DNA of 8,581 nt from an uncultured Porphyromonadaceae bacterium (GCA_900555915.1 USNC01000048.1:1-8581), one strand, 5' to 3'. Positions 1-5,963 are shown, counted from the stretch's first letter. The notes: generated from the sequence alone by a model not told the origin. Numbers and translations: made by a program.

Positions 1-617
1 CCGTATGCCTCGCGGTAGCACCGGAAAGCCTCCACTATCTCGTCGGCGAGCCCGAGCACCACGCCCGACCGGATCGCGGTCTCGGTAGTGTCTCCGGCAA
101 GAGGAAGGGGACCTTCGGCCTCCACGAGCGGCAACGCGGCGGTGTGCCGCTGCAGGGAGCCGAACCGCAGGCGTAGACCCGGCGAGATTCGCCCGCCCAT
201 GAAGGTGCCGGAGGCCGACACGGCATCGATGGTGACGGCGGTTCCCGCATCGACCACCACTACCGATTCCCCGGGATGCAAAGCCACTGCCCCGGCTGCG
301 AGTGCCACCCGGTCAAGACCGAGAGTGGAGGGGGTTGAGTATGCTATGGATATGGGGAGCGGCGTGGAATGGGAGAGAATGAGCAGGTTGCCGTCAAGGG
401 CCAGACGCAGCGACTCCACCAGACGCGGATCCATACGGCCCACTGAGCAGAACGCTCCGCAAGCAGGCTTCCACTCGTCGACCACCGAGAATATCTCCTC
501 GGCGCAGTCGCACGCCACGCGGCGTACCGACGTGAGCCTCATGTCTCCGTAGAGCGTGAGTTTAAAGAAACTGTTGCCCTGATCCACTGCTAAAAATCCG
601 GAACCGCGCATCGCCAT
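1..617 (-). CDS. coaX: Type III pantothenate kinase, C-terminus cut off by window edge
   Basis: This enzyme phosphorylates pantothenate, the first step of coenzyme A synthesis, in the cytoplasm. The frame is open from an ATG at 617 to the window edge, giving 205 codons of a family usually about 240-260 residues long. All the hallmark motifs of the CoaX (ASKHA-fold) family are visible: the N-terminal phosphate loop DQGNSFFK (residues 12-19, family DxGNTxxK), GLDRVALAAGA (100-110) with the DR pair holding the catalytic Asp, VVDAGTAVTIDAV (121-133), GGRISPGL (141-148), and near the edge a GDTTETAIRSGVVLG segment. The ATG follows the stop codon of the upstream membrane-protein gene with no gap, so the two are probably translationally coupled. 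A second in-frame ATG at 611 is an alternative start. Type III enzymes are typically not feedback-inhibited by CoA and need a monovalent cation (family knowledge). The identification is firm; the true end lies outside the window. Confidence 0.95.
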   Translation of the reverse strand, partial: MAMRGSGFLAVDQGNSFFKLTLYGDMRLTSVRRVACDCAEEIFSVVDEWKPACGAFCSVGRMDPRLVESLRLALDGNLLILSHSTPLPISIAYSTPSTLGLDRVALAAGAVALHPGESVVVVDAGTAVTIDAVSASGTFMGGRISPGLRLRFGSLQRHTAALPLVEAEGPLPLAGDTTETAIRSGVVLGLADEIVEAFRCYREAY

Positions 618-1076
618 TTATCTCGAGGTTTCTTTTTTCATCCGGTAGGCTATCATCCAGCCCGCCACTATCTGAATCACAGCTCCGGCCATGGTGAAGG
701 TGACGGTCTGCTGCATGACAGCCAAGGTGCCGGCATGGATACCGCTGTAGTAGGAAAGTTTGTAGAACCAGAACGCGGCTCCGGCCACAAAGCACATGCC
801 GGCCCAGAACTCAAGACGGCGCAGACGCTTGATCCGCACCGGCTCGCGGGAGGAATTCACATCAACTACCCTTGCCGCCGTATAGACGAGCGCACCGGCC
901 GCATAGACCCAGCGCGCCCACTCCAGCGAATGCCCGAGCAGACGGCCTGCGAAAGGAGCGATCATGGCAAGGAGCACAAGTATCAGACCCGACGAGGCCA
1001 CGATCTCCACATATTTCCTTTTTCTCTCGAGTTCCGGATCTGAACCGGAATCCGACATTTGCTTCGACTTTCCCAT
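618..1076 (-). CDS. Unrecognised four-helix inner-membrane protein between ftsB-like gene and coaX
   Basis: I do not recognise this 152-residue protein. It has a charged cytoplasmic-looking N-terminus (residues 1-22, rich in K, R, E and D), then four hydrophobic segments at about 24-44, 53-71, 88-107 and 123-144. A strongly basic loop (REPVRIKRLRRLE, 77-89) lies between the second and third, and a basic tail (YRMKKETSR) follows the fourth. By the positive-inside rule both ends and the middle loop should face the cytoplasm. No catalytic motif, signal peptide or metal-binding cluster is visible. I chose the ATG at 1076, four bases after the stop of the ftsB-like gene, rather than the longer frame from 1115 that would overlap it; an ATG at 1058 is also possible. 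The stop abuts the coaX ATG, so it sits inside a tight three-gene unit. A membrane role linked to the division gene is only a guess from position. Confidence 0.8.
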   Translation of the reverse strand: MGKSKQMSDSGSDPELERKRKYVEIVASSGLILVLLAMIAPFAGRLLGHSLEWARWVYAAGALVYTAARVVDVNSSREPVRIKRLRRLEFWAGMCFVAGAAFWFYKLSYYSGIHAGTLAVMQQTVTFTMAGAVIQIVAGWMIAYRMKKETSR

Positions 1077-1080
1077 ATTT

Positions 1081-1401
1081 CTATCTTTTTCCCTTAGGCG
1101 TGAGGATGAACACATCTTCCGAAGGACGCTTCATGTGATACTGCTCGCGCGCGAGAAACTCCAGAGCATCGTCGCCCCGCTCTATCGCAACCCCGCGGCT
1201 ACGGTAATACTCAGCCGAGTCATGACACTCCTTGATTTCCTTCTTAAGGCGTATTATCTCCTGCTCAAACTGCATGCTCTGAGAGAACGAGGCGTCATCG
1301 TTGAGCAAAAGGATGCCGACGAAAAGCGCTCCGATCAACAGGAGTGGTATGTTGGCGCATCTCTTGAACCAATACGCCGTCTTTTTTGAGAAACTGCTCA
1401 T
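1081..1401 (-). CDS. FtsB/DivIC-family septum formation protein
   Basis: A 106-residue bitopic membrane protein of the septum formation initiator (FtsB/DivIC) family. Family members form a complex with FtsL and FtsQ/DivIB at the division site. The architecture fits exactly: a short basic cytoplasmic N-terminus (residues 1-15), one transmembrane helix (about 16-33, followed by NDD), a periplasmic coiled coil (about 42-70, with QFEQEIIRLKKEIKE and heptad-like spacing), and the conserved C-terminal motif FLAREQYHMKRPSEDVFIL (about 81-99), the equivalent of the family's AREkygm-kpgE-vy signature. The ATG at 1401 is preceded by an AT-rich run with no Shine-Dalgarno, which is normal for Bacteroidetes. 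It is the first gene of the minus-strand unit with the membrane protein and coaX. FtsB and DivIC cannot be told apart here, so no symbol is given. Confidence 0.88.
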   Translation of the reverse strand: MSSFSKKTAYWFKRCANIPLLLIGALFVGILLLNDDASFSQSMQFEQEIIRLKKEIKECHDSAEYYRSRGVAIERGDDALEFLAREQYHMKRPSEDVFILTPKGKR

Positions 1402-1489
1402 TATTATATATAGGATAAAACCCTATGTCCTGACCGCCGGATGTCTGATCTCGGAGAGACGGCGGGCGTGGCATTGGGATATGCCGATG

Positions 1490-1507
1490 CAAAATTAATC
1501 AAATATA
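1490..1507 (-). promoter_or_regulatory. Candidate promoter for the ftsB-like operon (two -7 boxes)
   Basis: Read on the minus strand, two exact matches to the Bacteroidetes -7 consensus TAnnTTTG lie next to each other: TATATTTG (1507-1500) and TAATTTTG (1497-1490). They are about 90 bases upstream of the ftsB-like ATG at 1401. No good TTTG is found 19-21 bases further upstream; only T-rich sequence with CTTTAG is there, so the -33 element is weak. Either box would give a 5' leader of about 80-90 nt. Confidence 0.5.
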
Positions 1508-1802
1508 TGCGAAAAAACTAAAGAAGAGTCTAAAAAAATGTGAAAAACGACGCGCCGTGTCCGTGCCGGCCCGATGGTCCGATGCATTGCCGGAGCCGGA
1601 AAGCCACTCGGAGAGGCATCCGGAGCAGACCAAAATATTTCTGAAAAAAGAGTAAAAAATGGGAAAAATCACGAATGTAATAAATCCTTAACAATAATTA
1701 AACAAACCGCCGGTTTTCCCGCCGCAAGCGGCGCATACAGGGAGATTGAGGCCCAAAACGCGGCAAATTATCCTCCATTCGTGAACAATCCTGTTGCTTT
1801 TT

Positions 1803-1831
1803 TGTTACAAACCCGATTCATGCCTGTAACA
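1803..1831. promoter_or_regulatory. Interrupted dyad upstream of the ECF sigma gene
   Basis: TGTTACA (1803-1809) and TGTAACA (1825-1831) are perfect 7-base inverted arms separated by 15 bases, about 115-140 bases before the sigma factor ATG. It could be an operator for a dimeric regulator, but a dyad of this size can occur by chance in a 544-base region. Confidence 0.25.
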
Positions 1832-1903
1832 GAGGCCTTGCCCGCCTCCGGGCCGATGATAACTCTTCTGCTAATTATTGTTATAAAGTCATAAAGCAAC
1901 CAC

Positions 1904-1938
1904 GAGGTGAGACGATAAATCTCCCTCACAAAAAAGGA
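1904..1938 (+). promoter_or_regulatory. Leader hairpin and Shine-Dalgarno of the ECF sigma gene
   Basis: GAGG-T-GAGA (1904-1912) can pair with TCTC-CCTC (1920-1927), giving an 8-bp stem with one bulged T and a 7-base loop. It is followed by AAGGA (1934-1938), which ends seven bases before the ATG at 1946. A clear Shine-Dalgarno is uncommon among the genes of this window and supports this start. The hairpin leaves the site free, so no translational switch is claimed. Confidence 0.4.
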
Positions 1939-1945
1939 ATCTATT

Positions 1946-2452
1946 ATGGCAGATACAAACACTTTCAGAAATAAGCTCGTCGGATTGCAGGGCAATCTCA
2001 TGAACTTCGCATATCAGCTTACAGCCAATCGTGAAGCAGCCGAAGATCTCGTGCAGGACACTACTCTCAAGGTGCTTGACAACGAATCAAAATATGTGGA
2101 CAACGTCAACTTCAAGGGTTGGGTGCTCACAATCATGCGCAACATCTTCATCAACAACTACCGCAGGAAAGTGCGCAGCTCCACCATCATCGACACCACC
2201 GAAGACCTCTACCACCTCAACCTCTCGCAGGAATCAGGACTTGACACTCCCGAAGGCACCTACGCAACCAAAGAGATCAGCAAGGCCATCAACGAATTCA
2301 CCGACGACTACAAGGTGCCTTTCACAATGTATGTGGCAGGCTACAAATACTCGGAGATCGCCGAGCACATGCAGCTTCCTCTCGGCACTGTGAAAAGCCG
2401 CATCTACTTCGCACGCAAACGCCTGCAGTCAACACTCCAGGACTACCGATAA
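1946..2452 (+). CDS. ECF-family RNA polymerase sigma factor
   Basis: A 168-residue sigma-70-family factor of the small extracytoplasmic-function class, with only regions 2 and 4. Region 2 covers about residues 12-78: AAEDLVQDTTLKVLDN (31-46) is the core-binding region 2.2, and FKGWVLTIMRNIFINNYRR (56-74) is the region 2.3-2.4 part that melts and reads the -10 element. A linker with TIIDTTEDLYHLNL follows. Region 4 (about 108-165) contains the helix-turn-helix YSEIAEHMQLPLGTVKSRI (135-152) that reads the -35 element. The sequence closely resembles a sigma factor conserved across Bacteroidales, as I remember it. The ATG at 1946 has a good AAGGA upstream. No anti-sigma gene lies beside it: downstream is a terminator and a convergent gene, so it looks monocistronic. 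The regulon cannot be read from here. Confidence 0.93.
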   Translation: MADTNTFRNKLVGLQGNLMNFAYQLTANREAAEDLVQDTTLKVLDNESKYVDNVNFKGWVLTIMRNIFINNYRRKVRSSTIIDTTEDLYHLNLSQESGLDTPEGTYATKEISKAINEFTDDYKVPFTMYVAGYKYSEIAEHMQLPLGTVKSRIYFARKRLQSTLQDYR

Positions 2453-2602
2453 GACCACTGCTTACCATAGAGAAACTCCCTCCCACCTTAAGATTTATTC
2501 CCCTTTCAATGTCGCGGTTGGAAACTTCAGATTCCATTTTGTATTTTTTTGACCACTATATTGTCTACATATCACTTAATTGCCATAACAAGCAACCGTG
2601 AC

Positions 2603-2650
2603 AAAAGAATTCCAGATTCAAGCGCTGACTTGAATTTGGAATACTTTTTT
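2603..2650 (+). terminator. Rho-independent terminator, probably bidirectional
   Basis: ATTCCAGATTCAAG (2609-2622) pairs with CTTGAATTTGGAAT (2629-2642) over 14 bases, with one G-T wobble and the 6-base loop CGCTGA. After one A/A mismatch the stem extends through AAAAG (2603-2607) with CTTTT (2644-2648). On the plus strand the stem runs into a T-run (2645-2650), terminating the sigma gene 150-200 bases after its stop. On the minus strand the same stem ends in CTTTT, so it may also stop the convergent nucleotidyltransferase transcript. Confidence 0.7.
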
Positions 2651-2652
2651 AT

Positions 2653-2677
2653 TCGGCTTTCGCAAAGCGAAAGCCGA
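2653..2677. repeat. Perfect 11-bp hairpin next to the terminator
   Basis: TCGGCTTTCGC (2653-2663) and GCGAAAGCCGA (2667-2677) are perfectly complementary with an AAA loop. Neither strand has a T-run after the stem, so it is not an ordinary intrinsic terminator. It lies two bases after the T-run of the preceding terminator. It may be a dispersed intergenic palindrome (REP-like), which this single copy cannot show. Confidence 0.6.
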
Positions 2678-2678
2678 G

Positions 2679-2702
2679 GTTTATGAGTTTAGAAGTTTAG
2701 AG
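2679..2702. repeat. Three 8-bp tandem repeats
   Basis: Three adjoining octamers, GTTTATGA, GTTTAGAA and GTTTAGAG, occupy 2679-2702, directly after the perfect hairpin and 30 bases beyond the nucleotidyltransferase stop. Short tandem repeats of this kind are, from memory, scattered between genes in Bacteroidales genomes; their role is unknown to me. Confidence 0.6.
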
Positions 2703-2732
2703 ATGGGGAGACCGGGGCTGTCTCCACCGGAG

Positions 2733-3449
2733 TCACGGGTGGCGGAATGCGGAGAGGAAGGATTCGGCGTGGCTGCGGTCGCGCGAGTTGTCGACGTCGA
2801 AAGCTATCGAGAACTCAAAAGGCATCACTCTCACCGGCGTCGCCACCGCAAGAAGCCGCTGGAAGTCGCTGAGCGAAGCCGGCTCGAGCCCGGCATCCTC
2901 GATCTGCCTCATCACAGCGCCGGAAAGACCGTAAAGTCCGGCCGACACTATCACATCTCCCTCGAAGGGAGTGCCGCCATACCTGTAGTCGACCACTTCA
3001 CCCGTCTCCGACAGGCGCGCGTAGAGCGGCGACTCATCTTCCACAAATCTCGTAAGCCCCATGAGAGCCACGTCGTCGGCACTCTTCTCCACTGCCTCCC
3101 GGTAGCGGCTGAACTCATCGGGCCGGAAGATGGCATCGCATGTCATCGCGATAAACCGGCCTTCGATTCCTTCCGAAGCCGCCTTGAGTGTGCAATAGGA
3201 ATTGTCGGTGACAATCGGACGCGTCACCACAGGAAGGCCTTCGGCTGCAAGACTGCCGAGATAATCGATCAGCGGCTGCATCCTTGCATTGGCGCCGACA
3301 TATATATGCTCTGCACCGTTTTCCATGAGCGTGTCGACAAGTACCCTTATCATCGGGGTGCCGAAGAGCGGCACGAGGGGTTTCGGACACTCATATCCTT
3401 CCTTCACAAAACGGCTCCCGAGGCCGCCGGCTAAAATTACATAATCCAT
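2733..3449 (-). CDS. Sugar-phosphate-type nucleotidyltransferase (NTP transferase family)
   Basis: A 238-residue GT-A-fold nucleotidyltransferase that should transfer an NMP from an NTP to a phosphorylated sugar, polyol or alcohol. The N-terminal signature is clear: LAGGLGSRF (residues 6-14) followed by PKPLVPLFGTPMI (22-34), the nucleotide- and metal-binding loop of the family. MTCDAIF (102-108) supplies the first metal-binding Asp (D105), and FDVDNSRDRSHAE (217-229) is the C-terminal counterpart, with D218 or D220 as the second. There is no extra left-handed beta-helix or acyltransferase domain, so it is a stand-alone enzyme. The substrate cannot be read from the sequence. It lies on the same strand as trmD (84-base gap) and beyond it the inositol phosphate synthase. 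As I recall, the Bacteroides thetaiotaomicron inositol-lipid cluster also includes a putative NTP transferase, so CDP-inositol-type chemistry is a possibility but unproven. The start is the ATG at 3449. Confidence 0.85.
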   Translation of the reverse strand: MDYVILAGGLGSRFVKEGYECPKPLVPLFGTPMIRVLVDTLMENGAEHIYVGANARMQPLIDYLGSLAAEGLPVVTRPIVTDNSYCTLKAASEGIEGRFIAMTCDAIFRPDEFSRYREAVEKSADDVALMGLTRFVEDESPLYARLSETGEVVDYRYGGTPFEGDVIVSAGLYGLSGAVMRQIEDAGLEPASLSDFQRLLAVATPVRVMPFEFSIAFDVDNSRDRSHAESFLSAFRHP

Positions 3450-3466
3450 CAGAACTATATCCTTAC

Positions 3467-3491
3467 GCCGGCTGCCTCAGGAGGAGCCGGC
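3467..3491 (-). promoter_or_regulatory. Strong hairpin in the leader of the nucleotidyltransferase gene
   Basis: GCCGGCT (3467-3473) pairs with AGCCGGC (3485-3491). Inside it CCTC (3475-3478) pairs with GAGG (3481-3484) around a 2-base loop, with one unpaired G. The stem ends 17 bases before the ATG at 3449 on the minus strand and has no T-run after it, so it is a leader hairpin rather than a terminator of trmD. It could stabilise or attenuate the message. Confidence 0.4.
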
Positions 3492-3533
3492 AAAAATTAT
3501 TAACAAAAACTGAATCTCACGTGACAAACGGCG

Positions 3534-4208
3534 TCATTTGAGCAAGTCAGGCCGCAGACGGCGCGTGCGCTCCATAGCCTGGTCGAGCCTCCACTGCGCT
3601 ATCCGGGCCTCATGGCCGCTCAGTAGCACCTCGGGCACCTTCCAACCCTTGTAGTCGGCAGGCCTCGTATAGACCGGCGGGGCGAGCAGATTGTCTTGAA
3701 ACGAATCGGAAAGGGCAGACTGCTCATCGCCTATGGCGCCCGGAATCAGACGCACCACAGCATCGACCACACACGCAGCCGGAAGTTCTCCGCCCGTGAG
3801 CACGTAGTCGCCGATGGAGATCTCGCGGGTGACCAGATGCTCGCGTATGCGGTAGTCGATGCCTTTGTAGTGCCCGCACAGTATTATGATATTGTCGAGC
3901 AGGGAGAGGGAATTGGCCAACGGCTGCGAAAACGTCTCGCCGTCGGGCGTCATGAATATCACTTCATCGTAATCACGCTCCGCCTTGAGCCGGCTTATGC
4001 AATCGTCGACCGGCTGTATCTGCATCACCATGCCGGCCTCCCCGCCAAATGGGTAATCATCCACTTTCCGATGGCGGTTGGTGGTGTAGTCGCGGAGATT
4101 GTGCACGTGAATCTCCGCCAGCCCCTTGTCTTGCGCCCGCTTCAGAATCGAGCAATTAAGCGGCGACTCAAGCATCTCGGGCATAACTGTCAGAATGTCT
4201 ATTCGCAT
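3534..4208 (-). CDS. trmD: tRNA (guanine-37-N1)-methyltransferase
   Basis: TrmD methylates N1 of G37, next to the anticodon of tRNAs reading CNN-type codons, using S-adenosylmethionine; the mark prevents +1 frameshifting. The 224-residue protein is slightly shorter than the E. coli enzyme (about 255). It has the SPOUT trefoil-knot motifs: [13 protein letters not shown] (54-66), [13 protein letters not shown] (109-121, family CGRYEGiDeR), [14 protein letters not shown] (131-144) forming the AdoMet-binding knot, and [18 protein letters not shown] (166-183). The last contains the Asp of the DSF motif that acts as general base in the family (D168 here). The C-terminal [17 protein letters not shown] motif binds tRNA. 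In many bacteria trmD sits with rpsP, rimM and rplS; here none of these is adjacent, which is usual for Bacteroidales. A terminator lies between it and the upstream gene, so it needs its own promoter in 4209-4286, where I see no consensus box. Confidence 0.97.
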   Translation of the reverse strand: MRIDILTVMPEMLESPLNCSILKRAQDKGLAEIHVHNLRDYTTNRHRKVDDYPFGGEAGMVMQIQPVDDCISRLKAERDYDEVIFMTPDGETFSQPLANSLSLLDNIIILCGHYKGIDYRIREHLVTREISIGDYVLTGGELPAACVVDAVVRLIPGAIGDEQSALSDSFQDNLLAPPVYTRPADYKGWKVPEVLLSGHEARIAQWRLDQAMERTRRLRPDLLK

Positions 4209-4286
4209 CTATGGAATAATTGGTTGGTGTTGGTTAAGGGTATTCTTATTAAATAACACAGAAAACGCCCTTTTTTATCATAGCGG

Positions 4287-4323
4287 AAAAAAATGCGGGC
4301 ACCCCTGAAAGAAGGGCGCCCGC
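4287..4323 (-). terminator. Rho-independent terminator of the inositol phosphate synthase gene
   Basis: On the minus strand GCGGGCGCCC (4323-4314) pairs with GGGTGCCCGC (4304-4295), giving ten pairs including one G-T wobble and a 9-base loop. The stem is followed after one A by seven T (4293-4287). It begins 32 bases beyond the synthase stop codon at 4355. This is a classic intrinsic terminator and separates the synthase from trmD. Confidence 0.88.
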
Positions 4324-4354
4324 GGTCGAATAGAGTTTTATGGTTTATAGAAGA

Positions 4355-5680
4355 TCAATCGATTTCCTCATCAGCTTCATATCCGCCCATCTCCCTGATG
4401 GCGTTCTTGAGCATCACATACTGCTGGAAGAGATGGTTGACAGGCACCTCGCCCTTAGTGTAGTCGTGCATCGGACTCTTGAGGAAGAAGCTGAGGAACC
4501 TCTGGATTCCGCTGCGGCCTGCGCGTGCGGCGAGGTCGCTGAGCAGAACGAGGTCGAGGCAGAGAGGAGCCGCCAGAATAGAGTCGCGGCAGAGGAAATT
4601 GATCTTGATCTGCATCGGATAGCCCATCCAGCCGAAAATATCAATATTGTCCCAGCCTTCCTTGTTGTCGTTGCGCGGGGGATAGTAGTTGATGCGCACC
4701 TTGTGGTAGTACTGGGTATCCTCATCGTTGCCATGTCCGTAGAGATCGGGCTGATTCTCGGGCACGAGAATAGATTCGAGTGTGGAGAGTTTCGACACTT
4801 CCTTGGTGCGGAAGTTGGCGGGTTCGTCAAGCACGAGACCGTCTCGGTTGCCGAGGATATTTGTCGAGAACCATCCTGAAAGGCCGAGGCAGCGTGTGCC
4901 GATGATCGGAGCGAAACCGGACTTCACGAGTGTCTGACCTGTCTTGAAGTCCTTGCCCGCGATAGGCATCCCTGTCTCTGCGGCGAGTTCCCACATGGCG
5001 GGAATGTCTACCGTGGTGTTGGGAGCGCCCATGATGAAGGGAGCGCCTTCCTTGAGAGCGGCATATGCGTAGCACATGGAGGGTGCCACTTTCTCCTTGT
5101 TGTCCGCCTTCATGGCAGCCTCAAGAGCGGCGAGTGTGCCGTGTACCTCCTCGTCGACAGGAACGTACACCTCAGTGGAGGCAGCCCAGAGCACAACCAC
5201 GCGGTCGAGACCTTTCTCCTTCTTGAAGTTGCGGATATCCTCGCGCAGCTGCTCTGCCATCTCCCAGCGGGTCTTGCCTTCCATCACATTGTCGCCTTCG
5301 AGGCGTTTCGCGTAGTTTTTGTCGAAAGCAGCCTTCATGGGCACGATAGCCTGAAGTTCCTCCTTCACGGGATTGATGTCTTTCTCCTTGAGCACTTCAG
5401 CATTGATAGCGGCGTCGTATGCGTTGGCCGGATACACGTCCCATGTAGCGAACTCAATGTCGTTGAGATCTGCGAGGGGAACTATGTCCTTGTAGTGGAG
5501 ATATTTCTTGTCCTCGCCCTTGCCTACGCGGATCTTGTCGTACATACACATCGAACCTACCGGTTTAGCCAGACCTTTGCGTGTCATGAGCACGCCGGTC
5601 ATGAATGTAGTAGCCACGGCTCCGTTGCCGACTACCATTACGCCCAGTTTGCCGCTGGGCTTTGCTGCTTTGTTTGCCAT
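4355..5680 (-). CDS. Myo-inositol-1-phosphate synthase
   Basis: This enzyme converts glucose 6-phosphate to 1L-myo-inositol 1-phosphate using tightly bound NAD. The 441-residue protein has the Rossmann nucleotide-binding loop GVMVVGNGAVATT (13-25), and the family blocks VVVLWAASTEVYVP, SMCYAYAALKEGAPFIMG, AGKDFKTGQT, FSTNILGNRDG, and the catalytic-core segments KVRINYYPPR, DIFGWMGYP and LCRDSILAAPLCLDL. The whole sequence aligns well from memory with the Bacteroides enzyme of the inositol-lipid cluster, apart from a small HGNDEDTQ insertion before YYHKV. I start at the ATG at 5680, not the TTG at 5692, because the family begins just before the KLGVMVVG segment. It has its own promoter and terminator, so it is a single-gene unit. 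In gut Bacteroidetes the product feeds phosphatidylinositol and inositol sphingolipids; the other genes of that pathway are not in the window, except possibly the nucleotidyltransferase. Confidence 0.95.
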   Translation of the reverse strand: MANKAAKPSGKLGVMVVGNGAVATTFMTGVLMTRKGLAKPVGSMCMYDKIRVGKGEDKKYLHYKDIVPLADLNDIEFATWDVYPANAYDAAINAEVLKEKDINPVKEELQAIVPMKAAFDKNYAKRLEGDNVMEGKTRWEMAEQLREDIRNFKKEKGLDRVVVLWAASTEVYVPVDEEVHGTLAALEAAMKADNKEKVAPSMCYAYAALKEGAPFIMGAPNTTVDIPAMWELAAETGMPIAGKDFKTGQTLVKSGFAPIIGTRCLGLSGWFSTNILGNRDGLVLDEPANFRTKEVSKLSTLESILVPENQPDLYGHGNDEDTQYYHKVRINYYPPRNDNKEGWDNIDIFGWMGYPMQIKINFLCRDSILAAPLCLDLVLLSDLAARAGRSGIQRFLSFFLKSPMHDYTKGEVPVNHLFQQYVMLKNAIREMGGYEADEEID

Positions 5681-5744
5681 ACTTATATTCAAGTTTTTAT
5701 TATGTTCTGTCTGACATGGTTTCCGAAATCGTCGAAAACGGTGG

Positions 5745-5775
5745 CAAAGTTATACCTATTTTTCGACACGGCAAA
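5745..5775 (-). promoter_or_regulatory. Bacteroidetes-type promoter of the inositol phosphate synthase gene
   Basis: On the minus strand TTTG (5775-5772) is followed after exactly 19 bases by TAACTTTG (5752-5745), a full match to the Bacteroidetes consensus TTTG-N19-21-TAnnTTTG read by the primary sigma factor. Transcription should begin near 5738-5741, giving a leader of about 60 bases before the ATG at 5680. Confidence 0.75.
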
Positions 5776-5836
5776 GGATTTTTGATTAAAAATGACGCCT
5801 ATCGAGGTTAAATATTGTTTACATAATGCGTTATTA

Positions 5837-5893
5837 GTTAATTTAGATTAATTTTATCGCAAATCTTAAATTTTCTGTTAATTTATATTAATT
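5837..5893. repeat. Two FNR-like AT-rich dyads 40 bp apart upstream of fprA
   Basis: The 17-mers GTTAATTTAGATTAATT (5837-5853) and GTTAATTTATATTAATT (5877-5893) differ at one base and are spaced exactly 40 bp start to start, about four helical turns. Each contains the dyad TTAAT-N4-ATTAA, the FNR/CRP-family geometry (FNR consensus TTGAT-N4-ATCAA) with one change per half-site. They lie about 70-125 bases upstream of the flavodiiron protein start, and 62 bases or more beyond the -33 box of the divergent gene. An operator role is inferred; AT-rich DNA makes chance matches easier. Confidence 0.4.
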
Positions 5894-5963
5894 CGGCTTG
5901 AATATAAAAATGTCAAAACTATCCTTCACACGATATTGTTATCAAATAAAATAAAAAAACGCA

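Larger units (their letters stand above)
1402..1945. other. Gene-free intergenic region between divergent ftsB-like and ECF sigma genes
   Basis: These 544 bases separate two divergent genes. Short open frames exist here but none has a recognisable product or a believable start. The region holds the minus-strand candidate promoter at 1490-1507, a small GC hairpin at 1720-1733 (CGCCGC-AA-GCGGCG, with no T-run on either side), an interrupted dyad at 1803-1831 and a leader hairpin with Shine-Dalgarno just before the sigma gene. I found no TAnnTTTG box on the plus strand, so the promoter of the sigma gene is not identified. No tRNA or recognisable riboswitch is seen. Confidence 0.7.
2453..2732. 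other. Intergenic region between convergent sigma factor and nucleotidyltransferase genes
   Basis: These 280 bases contain no believable gene. The first 150 bases are featureless and AT-rich. The rest carries, in order, a long hairpin flanked by T-runs (2603-2650), a perfect 11-bp hairpin (2653-2677), three 8-bp tandem repeats (2679-2702) and a weak 6-bp stem (GGAGAC at 2707-2712 with GTCTCC at 2720-2725) just past the nucleotidyltransferase stop. Confidence 0.7.

Noticed and set aside
1077..1115. Longer start (position 1115) for the four-helix membrane protein
   Set aside because: It would overlap the ftsB-like gene by 35 bases and add a hydrophilic stretch that is the out-of-frame reading of its conserved C-terminus.
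1720..1733. GC-rich hairpin CGCCGC-AA-GCGGCG as a terminator
   Set aside because: There is no T-run on either strand, and it lies between divergent genes where no terminator is needed.
1574..1894. A plus-strand 106-codon open frame upstream of the sigma gene
   Set aside because: Its translation is low-complexity in character, has no recognisable domain, and overlaps the dyad; it lacks a ribosome binding site. It is probably spurious.
2703..3434. A long plus-strand open frame of 243 codons
   Set aside because: It lies antisense to the nucleotidyltransferase, whose motifs are unambiguous. The antisense frame is rich in His and Arg and matches nothing I know.
4340..4879. A plus-strand open frame of 179 codons
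   Set aside because: It is the antisense of the C-terminal half of the inositol phosphate synthase and crosses its stop. The hydrophobic Val-rich stretch is a product of the reverse frame.
5141..5785. A plus-strand open frame of 214 codons
   Set aside because: It is antisense to the synthase N-terminus and promoter; no family resemblance is seen.
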